NCBI GenBank assembly: GCA_021325365.1
Contig: JAJPHF010000155.1
Span: forward strand, 1-64,000
Source: Pseudomonadota bacterium
GTDB taxonomy: Bacteria; Chloroflexota; UBA6077; JAJPHF01
DNA: 64,000 nucleotides
Direction of reading: 5' to 3'
A program made the translations under genes and the position numbers. Under the pieces are notes generated by a model. It did no database searches. It saw only the letters and a list, made by a program, of their open reading frames with translations, and was not told the origin of the DNA. Below are positions 1 to 5,804 of this stretch, piece by piece. The first letter of the stretch is position 1. Every line of letters begins with the position of its first letter.

Positions 1-254
1 GTCGACTCGTTAGGCCTCACGGGCCCCTGGCTAGTTGGCTCCGGACCGGCGACCCTGCGGCACCCGAGCGGTCACCGCTTACCGTTGCTCCCTCTCGGGC
101 CTAGCGGAGTTCACGGGCCGTCGCCGCGCAGGACCAGTCCATCAACACTACTTGACCAGAGGCTACCGGAAACACCGAGCCTCGAACGGGGATTCAACCC
201 CGCATGCAGCGGATTTCGGGTACAGGGCACCGCCAGCTCCCCGTCTAGCACGAC
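1..254 (-). ncRNA. ffs: Large bacterial signal recognition particle RNA
   Basis: Read on the minus strand. The 5' part (about 254-180) has the Alu-domain signature of long bacterial SRP RNAs: a GTGCTAGACGGGGAG start, then GCGGTGCCCTGTACCCG and an AATCCGCT loop closed by a GGGGTTGAATCCCC-type stem. The central part (about 110-60) has the conserved apical helix-8 core, AGGCCCGAGAGGGAGCAAC, in which a GAGA tetraloop caps the asymmetric loop that binds Ffh. The flanking arms pair as helix 5 (for example CCTGCG with CGCAGG). The RNA is the scaffold of the particle that targets nascent membrane proteins. The 3' end is at or just beyond position 1, so it may be slightly cut by the window. The call rests on recognised conserved blocks, not on a covariance search. 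Confidence 0.85.
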
Positions 255-261
255 CTGGGAA

Positions 262-267
262 ATTGTA
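262..267 (-). promoter_or_regulatory. -10 box of SRP RNA promoter
   Basis: TACAAT on the minus strand, about 8 bases upstream of the inferred 5' end of the SRP RNA. No clear -35 box was seen. Confidence 0.45.
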
Positions 268-402
268 CCCGCCGGCCGCGCGCGGCGGCAACCGGGCGGC
301 GCGCGGTCCGCCCAACAGCGCTTTCCTGCCAGCCGGCCGCGTGCGACAATGGCTCGGTCGCGCCACACCGGCCCCATATCCCGCCTAGCGAGGAGTGGCA
401 CT

Positions 403-1686
403 ATGCCAATCGACGAGACACTGGCCAGGCAAGTGCTGGCCTACATCGACCGCGACGAGCTTGCGCAGCTTGCCTGCGACATCGTCAGCATCCCCAGCCC
501 CACGGGGCAAGAGAAGGGCGTCGCCGAGCACCTGCTGGCGTGGTCGCAAGCCCACGGGATGAAAGCCGTGCGCCAGGAGGTGGAGGTCGACCGCCCGAAC
601 GCCGTCGGCATCGTGAAGGGCCAGGGCAACGGCCTGAGCCTGATGTTCAACGGCCACATGGACACCAGCTTCACCGGCACCGACGAGGACCTGCGCATGG
701 TCGCGCAGGTCGAGCCCGAGGCCGAGCTGCGCGGGTCGATTGCCGACGGCAAAGTGCGCGGCCTGGGCATCTCGAACATGAAGGGCGGCGTCGCCGCCTT
801 CTTCATGGCCGGCAAGGCGCTCCGGGCCAGCGGTGTACCGCTCAAGGGCGACGTGATCTGCGCCGCGGTCGTCGGCGAGATCTCGCGCACGCCCATCGGC
901 CCCTGGCAGACCAAGGAGTACCGCGGCGAGGGCGCCGGCACCCGCCACCTGCTCACCCACGGCATCCAGTCCGACTACGCCGTGGTGGCCGACGGCTCGG
1001 ACATGAACCTCGTCTGGAGCCAGAACGGCGTCGTCGACTTCAAGATCACCACGTTCGGCCAGGCTGAGTCCGCCTGGGGCAGCAAGCGCACCACCCACCC
1101 GATGCTCAAGCTGAATGCCATCGTCAAGATGACGCGGCTGATCGAGGCCATCGAGCGGTGGGGCGACGAGTTCGAGGAGAAGTACGTCTTCGAGTCGCCG
1201 ACCGGCCCGCTCTGGCCGAAGGTCAACGTGGGCGCCATCGAGGGCGGCGCGCCCTACCGGCCCAACTACTTCCCCGGCGTGTGCAGCGTCTACGTGGACG
1301 TGCGCATCCCGCCGCAGCTCCGCCCCGTCGCCGTGCAGCAAGAGCTGGATCGCGTGCTCGCGGCCACGGGCCTCGACTACGAGCTGGAGGCCTACAAGTC
1401 GCTGCTCGGCCATGTGGGCCAGGGCGTCGAGCCGCTGGTCGCCGCGGTCGAGGAAGCCTACCAATACCTCTTCCACGAGCCGGTCAAGCCCGAGCCGCCC
1501 GCGCGGGCGAGCATCTGGACCGACACGAACATCTACAACGAGATGGGGATCCCGGCCGTGAAGATCGGCCCGCGCGGCAAGCGGATCGGCCCGCGCGCCG
1601 AGGAGCTGGCGATCGACGAGATGGTGCGCGCCGCGCAGCTCTACGCGCTGGTCGCCCTCGACGTCTGCCGCCGCGAGCGAGCGTGA
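403..1686 (+). CDS. M20-family metallohydrolase (ArgE/DapE/peptidase-like)
   Basis: This 427-residue protein is of the M20 zinc aminoacylase/peptidase type, which hydrolyses an amide bond in a small acyl-amino acid or dipeptide substrate. The start is the ATG preceded by GCGAGGAG, because the open frame runs further upstream into the SRP RNA gene. The first metal motif is NGHMDTSF and the C-terminal half carries WTDTNIYNEMGIP, as in the family. In place of the usual Asp-x-Lys-Gly-Gly, the metal-bridging position reads SNMKGG, and the usual Glu-Glu pair reads GEI. These changes suggest a divergent subfamily with altered metal binding or substrate. The substrate cannot be read from the sequence. 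The gene is monocistronic and is followed directly by a dispersed repeat that overlaps its stop codon. Confidence 0.85.
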   Translation: MPIDETLARQVLAYIDRDELAQLACDIVSIPSPTGQEKGVAEHLLAWSQAHGMKAVRQEVEVDRPNAVGIVKGQGNGLSLMFNGHMDTSFTGTDEDLRMVAQVEPEAELRGSIADGKVRGLGISNMKGGVAAFFMAGKALRASGVPLKGDVICAAVVGEISRTPIGPWQTKEYRGEGAGTRHLLTHGIQSDYAVVADGSDMNLVWSQNGVVDFKITTFGQAESAWGSKRTTHPMLKLNAIVKMTRLIEAIERWGDEFEEKYVFESPTGPLWPKVNVGAIEGGAPYRPNYFPGVCSVYVDVRIPPQLRPVAVQQELDRVLAATGLDYELEAYKSLLGHVGQGVEPLVAAVEEAYQYLFHEPVKPEPPARASIWTDTNIYNEMGIPAVKIGPRGKRIGPRAEELAIDEMVRAAQLYALVALDVCRRERA

Positions 1687-1837
1687 CCTCCCCCCCCGCC
1701 CCCTCCCAATGTGGGAAGGGGGAGAGGGACGAGGCCCCACCTCCCGGCCTGTCTCTCGCAGCGAGCCGGGGGCGGAGGACGAGGCCAGGGTGGCTCCCCC
1801 CTTCCCTCTCAAGGAAGGGGGGCCGGGGGGTTAGGTC
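1685..1837. repeat. Dispersed G/C-tract inverted-repeat element, copy 1
   Basis: The element starts with GACCTCCCCCCC at the stop codon of the preceding gene and ends with GGGGGGCCGGGGGGTTAGGTC. The two ends are inverted copies of each other, so the unit could fold into a long hairpin. Internally it has CTCCCAATGTGGGAAGGG. A second copy lies at 3346-3455. Confidence 0.75.
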
Positions 1838-1904
1838 CGCCCCCCCGTCGCCGCCTGCCAAGAGCGCGTGTCGTAGAAGCGGGCGGCGGGGGGCGCGGGC
1901 AGGA

Positions 1905-1985
1905 GCCCTTGCCGCGCAGGTCGTCGACCGACTGGAGCTCCGGCCGCGCCATGACGATCCGCTCGGCCGCCCCTGCATCGCCCCT
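1905..1985 (-). pseudogene. Possible remnant of an ABC substrate-binding protein gene
   Basis: On the minus strand a short frame reads IVMARPELQSVDDLRGKG, which resembles the 'SVxDLRGK' segment of SsuA/TauA/NMT1-type binding proteins. The neighbouring intact binding protein at 2206-3345 has SVADLRGRKVAVNTKG in the same region. No further homology is visible on either side, and the flanks are repeat-like G/C tracts. It may be a decayed fragment or chance. Apart from this and the two repeats, nothing else was seen between 1838 and 2205. Confidence 0.3.
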
Positions 1986-2086
1986 CCCACACCTCGCTGG
2001 TAGTTCGGCCGCGGCGCCCACGCCGACGGCAGCACGCCCAGGGTAGCGCCGCGACGCCTTCGGCGCCGCCCCGGGGCGCCACCAAG

Positions 2087-2175
2087 ACCCGGCCCGCGCC
2101 CGCCCGGATGCTACTGGAGCTGCCGCCCCGCCTGCGGGCCTGCCGGCACCCGGCCCGCGCCCGCCCGGATGCTAC
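2087..2175. repeat. Perfect 28-bp direct repeat, offset 61 bp
   Basis: ACCCGGCCCGCGCCCGCCCG followed by GATGCTAC occurs at 2087-2114 and again at 2148-2175. The second copy ends in TGCTACACT, a possible extended -10 box, 31 bases before the next start codon. Confidence 0.8.
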
Positions 2176-2205
2176 ACTTGACGTAGCCACGCGCTGGAGA
2201 GGCTC

Positions 2206-3345
2206 ATGGCGATGCCGTCCGCCGTCCGCCCCCTTGGGACCGCGCTCGTCGTCCTCCTGGCGGCTGCCTGCACGAGCAGCGGCCAGCCCGCGCCCGCCAC
2301 GCCGAGCGGCGGGGCCGCCACGCGCCCCGCCGCCACGGCAGCGCCCTCCCCCGCGGCCGCCGCCGCCTCCCCCGCCGCGCCGCCGCGCGTGGAAACCGTG
2401 AAGGTGGCCGAGACGGCGGCCATTGCCTACGCGCCCGTCTACGTCGCCGAGGCGCGCGGCTACTACCGCGAGCAGGCCATCGAGCTGGACTACCAGAACG
2501 TCGCCGGCGGCGCCGACGCCGTGCCACTGCTCGCGCGCGGCGACGTCGACCTGAACCTGGCGGCGATCAGCGCCGGCACCTTCAACGCCTTCGATCGCGG
2601 CCTGGACATCAAGATCGTCGCGCCGATGGGCATCCTGCCGCTGCACGATAGCTCCCTGCCGCTGCTCGCGCGCAAGGAGCTGATCGACAACGGCACGCTC
2701 CAGAGCGTCGCCGACCTGCGCGGCCGCAAGGTGGCCGTGAACACGAAGGGCGCCATCGTCGAGTACTTGCTGACGAAGGTGCTGGAGCAGAACGGGCTGG
2801 CGCTGCGCGACGTCGAGGAGACGCCGCTCGCCTTCCCCGACCACGCCAACGCCCTCGCCACCGGCGCCATCGACGCGTCGATCACCGCCGAGCCGTTCGC
2901 CACCCGCGCGATCGACCTCGGCTCGGCCACCAAGTGGGTCGCGGAGATCGCGCCGGGCAAGATGACGACCGTCGTGATGTACGGCGGCCAGTTCATTAGC
3001 CAGCAGCCGGACGTGGCGCGGCGCTGGATGCTCGCCACCATGCGCGGCACCCGCGACGTGCAGGGGCCGGAGCTGGGCGTGCTGTATCCCGACAAGTTCT
3101 ACACGCCCGAGAACCTGGACGTGTTCGAGAAGAAGCTCGGAGTGAGCGCCCAGGTGATCCGCGACCAGGTGCCCTATACCTGGGACCCCGACCTCGTGGT
3201 CCAGACGGACTTCATCCTCGACCAGGAGCGCGTCCACATCCAGAACGGCGTGCTCCAGCTCGCCCAGCCGATCCCGGCCGAGCGGCTCGTCGACAGCAGC
3301 TTCGTCGACGCCGCACGCCAGCAGCTCGGCAAGGTGAGGCCGTAG
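2206..3345 (+). CDS. ABC transporter substrate-binding lipoprotein (SsuA/TauA/NMT1-like)
   Basis: A 379-residue exported binding protein. Residues 1-22 form a lipoprotein signal ending in LLAAAC, followed by an Ala/Pro/Thr-rich linker to about residue 60. The mature part starts at KVAETAAIAYAPVYVAEARG and contains ARGYYREQ, GGADAVPLLARGDVD and SVADLRGRKVAV. These segments are typical of periplasmic proteins for sulfonates, nitrate/taurine, or pyrimidine precursors. The ligand is unknown. A GAGAGG Shine-Dalgarno lies 5 bases before the ATG. No permease or ATPase gene is adjacent, so it is an orphan here. It is probably anchored on the outer face of the cytoplasmic membrane. A paralogue of the same broad family lies at 43667-44839. 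Confidence 0.85.
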   Translation: MAMPSAVRPLGTALVVLLAAACTSSGQPAPATPSGGAATRPAATAAPSPAAAAASPAAPPRVETVKVAETAAIAYAPVYVAEARGYYREQAIELDYQNVAGGADAVPLLARGDVDLNLAAISAGTFNAFDRGLDIKIVAPMGILPLHDSSLPLLARKELIDNGTLQSVADLRGRKVAVNTKGAIVEYLLTKVLEQNGLALRDVEETPLAFPDHANALATGAIDASITAEPFATRAIDLGSATKWVAEIAPGKMTTVVMYGGQFISQQPDVARRWMLATMRGTRDVQGPELGVLYPDKFYTPENLDVFEKKLGVSAQVIRDQVPYTWDPDLVVQTDFILDQERVHIQNGVLQLAQPIPAERLVDSSFVDAARQQLGKVRP

Positions 3346-3455
3346 GACCTACCCCCCCGGCCCCCCTCCCAATGTGGGAAGGGGGAGAGAGACGAGAAGG
3401 CGGCCGGGGAGGCTCCTCCCTTCCTTGGCAGGGAAGGGGGGCCGGGGGTTAGGTC
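3346..3455. repeat. Dispersed G/C-tract inverted-repeat element, copy 2
   Basis: It begins with GACCTACCCCCCCGG on the base after the stop codon at 3343-3345 and ends with GGGGGGCCGGGGGTTAGGTC. It shares both inverted ends and the internal CCTCCCAATGTGGGAAGGGG with copy 1 but is shorter. Confidence 0.75.
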
Positions 3456-3512
3456 GGTCCCTCCCGGTGCTAGACTGAGATGGCGTCCCAGCCCGCGCGT
3501 GGGAGGTGCCCG

Positions 3513-4922
3513 ATGGCCACGACCGCGGTCCGACAGCCCCGCTGGATGCAGGCGCTGGGCATGGCCGCGCCGCCGCCCCCGCCGGCCGTCTGGGAGCGCC
3601 TGCCACCGCGCCCGCCGGGCCGGCCGATCGCCGGCAATACCCTGGACTATGTGCGCGACCCGATCGGCTTCGTCACCCGCTGCTACCAGACCTACGGCCA
3701 CGCCTTCAGCCTGGCCTGGTTCGGCTACCCGCTCGTCTGGCTCATCGGCCCCGAGGGCAACCGGCTGATCCTGAGCGAGCAGCCGCAAAAGCTGCTCTGG
3801 CGCCCGGCGCTCGCCAGCCTCATCCCCCTGCTCGGCGAGGGCCTGCTCGTCACCGACGGCGCCCTGCACGACCGCCTGCGCCGCCTCGTGCTGCCGGTCT
3901 TCCAGCGCCAGCGCATGGAGGGCTACCTGCCGATCATGTGGGACCACGCCCAGCGCTACGCCGCCCGCTGGCGGCCCGGGCAGCTGATCGACGCGGACCT
4001 CGCCATGCGCCGCCTGACCCTCCAGATCGCCGGGCGGACGCTGTTCGGCGTCGAGCTTGGGGCCGAGCACGCCCAGCTCATCCGCGCCTTCCGCGACGCG
4101 CTAGTGTACAGCGACGTGCAGTGGCCGTTCAGCATGCTCCGCATCAACCTGCCGTTCACGGCCTGGGGGCGGTTCGTGCGCGCCCGCGCGCGCCTCGACC
4201 GCTTCGTCTACGACCTCATCCGCCAGCGCCAGGCCGATCCCGCGGCCGGCGCCCACGACGACGCGCTCTCCGCGCTCCTGGCCGCCCGCGACACCGACGG
4301 CAGCGGCCTCAGCCCCGTGCAGGTGCGCGACCAGGTCGTGCAGCTCCTCGCCGCCGGCCACGAGACGACGGCGCACGGCCTGGCCTGGACGCTCTACTTG
4401 CTCGCGCAGCACCCCGCCGTGCTGGAGCGCGTGCTGGCCGAGCAGGACGCCGTGCTCGGCGGTCGCCCGCCGACTTTCGACACCCTGCCGCGGCTCACCT
4501 ACCTGGAGATGGTGACGAAGGAGGCGCTACGCCTGTACCCGCCCGCCTGGGCCGGCGGCCGCCTGACCGCCACGGAGATCGAGTGGCAGGGCTATCGCTT
4601 CCCGCCGGGCACGTTCGTCATGTACAGCCAGTGGCTCAGCCACCGCCTGCCGGAGGTCTTCCACGATCCGGAAGCCTTCCGCCCCGAGCGCTTCGACCCC
4701 GAGCATGGCGAGTCGCACCCGCCCTTCGCCTACGTGCCGTTCGGCGGCGGCGCCCGCCTCTGTTTGGGGATGACCTTCGCGCTGCAGGAGATGAAGGTGG
4801 TGCTGAGCGCGCTGCTCGGCCGCTGGCGCTTCGCGCTCGAGCCGGGCCAGCGCATCGTCCCCCGCCCGCTCGTCACCCTCTCCCCGCGCCACGGCGTCCG
4901 CATGCGCGTGCGCGCGGCATAG
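3513..4922 (+). CDS. Cytochrome P450 monooxygenase
   Basis: A 469-residue soluble P450 without a membrane anchor. The I-helix oxygen-activation motif is AGHETT, the K-helix ExxR is EALR, the PERF motif is present, and the haem loop is FGGGARLCLG, with Cys as the iron ligand. All core motifs are intact, so an active haem-thiolate mono-oxygenase is expected. The substrate and CYP family cannot be assigned. The start is the ATG after GGGAGGTG. An in-frame ATG 33 bases upstream lacks a comparable ribosome site. No ferredoxin or reductase gene is next to it. A TGCTAGACT -10-like box lies at about 3469-3477. Confidence 0.93.
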   Translation: MATTAVRQPRWMQALGMAAPPPPPAVWERLPPRPPGRPIAGNTLDYVRDPIGFVTRCYQTYGHAFSLAWFGYPLVWLIGPEGNRLILSEQPQKLLWRPALASLIPLLGEGLLVTDGALHDRLRRLVLPVFQRQRMEGYLPIMWDHAQRYAARWRPGQLIDADLAMRRLTLQIAGRTLFGVELGAEHAQLIRAFRDALVYSDVQWPFSMLRINLPFTAWGRFVRARARLDRFVYDLIRQRQADPAAGAHDDALSALLAARDTDGSGLSPVQVRDQVVQLLAAGHETTAHGLAWTLYLLAQHPAVLERVLAEQDAVLGGRPPTFDTLPRLTYLEMVTKEALRLYPPAWAGGRLTATEIEWQGYRFPPGTFVMYSQWLSHRLPEVFHDPEAFRPERFDPEHGESHPPFAYVPFGGGARLCLGMTFALQEMKVVLSALLGRWRFALEPGQRIVPRPLVTLSPRHGVRMRVRAA

Positions 4923-4931
4923 CCCGCGACG

Positions 4932-5648
4932 TTACGCTTTGGAGCGGACGAGGCCGAAACGGTCGCCGTACTTCTCGCCGTAGAGGATGGCGAGCTGCTT
5001 GAGGAAGGCGATCACTTCGCGGCTGGTGAACTTGCTGAAGCCATGCTTGCGATCAGTAAAGACGAACGGCACCTCGACGCAGCGCTGGTAGCGCGCCCGC
5101 GCGATGACCTCCAGTCCGATCTTGAAGCCGATCGGGTTCAGGCACACGCCCTCCAGCGCGCTGCGGCGCACGACGAAGAAGCCCGAGGTCGCGTCGTGGA
5201 CGGGGGTGAGCCCCCAGGTGAGCTTGTTCGCGACCAGCGACACGAGCTGGCGGTGCCAGGGCCAGTCCTCCATGCCGCCGTTCGCCACGTAGCGGCTGCC
5301 GACGGCCAGGTCGGCCCCCTCCTCCTCGATGGCGCGCACCATCGGCAGCAGCGCCTCGGGCGGGTGGCTGAGATCGGCGTCCATCACGGCGATCAGCTCG
5401 CCCTGCGCCAGCTTCAGGCCGTCGAGCACCGCCGACGCCAGGCCCATCTTGCCCGGCCGGCGCAGCACGCGCACGGGGTAGCGGTCCGCCAGCGCCTCCG
5501 CTAGATCGGCCGTGCCGTCGGGCGAGCCGTCGTCCACGACGATGATCTCGGCCGTCAGCCCGCCGAGATCGAAGGTCGCGTTCAGCCGGTCGAGCAGCTC
5601 GGGCAGCGCCCCACGCTCGTCGTAGGTCGGCACAATGACGGAGAGCAT
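4932..5648 (-). CDS. GT2 glycosyltransferase, polyprenyl-phosphate mannose synthase-like
   Basis: A 238-residue protein made only of a GT-A catalytic domain. It opens with LSVIVPTYDERG, followed by IIVVDDGSPDGTAD and the metal-binding DADLSHPPEAL. The order and spacing match dolichol/polyprenol-phosphate mannose (or glucose) synthases, which transfer a sugar from a nucleotide donor to a lipid phosphate on the cytoplasmic face. The C-terminal membrane domain found in some relatives is missing, so it resembles the DPM1-only type. It converges with the P450 gene, with 9 bases between the stops. Confidence 0.85.
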   Translation of the reverse strand: MLSVIVPTYDERGALPELLDRLNATFDLGGLTAEIIVVDDGSPDGTADLAEALADRYPVRVLRRPGKMGLASAVLDGLKLAQGELIAVMDADLSHPPEALLPMVRAIEEEGADLAVGSRYVANGGMEDWPWHRQLVSLVANKLTWGLTPVHDATSGFFVVRRSALEGVCLNPIGFKIGLEVIARARYQRCVEVPFVFTDRKHGFSKFTSREVIAFLKQLAILYGEKYGDRFGLVRSKA

Positions 5649-5663
5649 GCATTACCAGCTTTC

Positions 5664-5804
5664 AGCCGTCAGCTAGCAGCCGTCAGCTAGCCGCGGGCCG
5701 TGCGCCGACCCGCCCGCGGCTGCGCAATATCATTCCCGGCGTGGCGAGCGCGGTCGGTCACCGCCACACGCTGATAGCTGACGGCTGTCGGCTGACCGCT
5801 ACCG
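5664..5804. repeat. Two inverted blocks of 7-bp tandem repeats
   Basis: 5664-5691 is AGCCGTC and AGCTAGC alternating twice. 5770-5804 is five related heptamers on the opposite sense (GCTGATA, GCTGACG, GCTGTCG, GCTGACC, GCTACCG), and it covers the stop codon of the dikinase gene at 5799-5801. The two blocks can pair with each other. Confidence 0.7.

Noticed and set aside
385..1812. Long minus-strand open frame opposite the M20 hydrolase
   Set aside because: No domain, composition typical of antisense frames, and the opposite strand has zinc motifs and a ribosome site.
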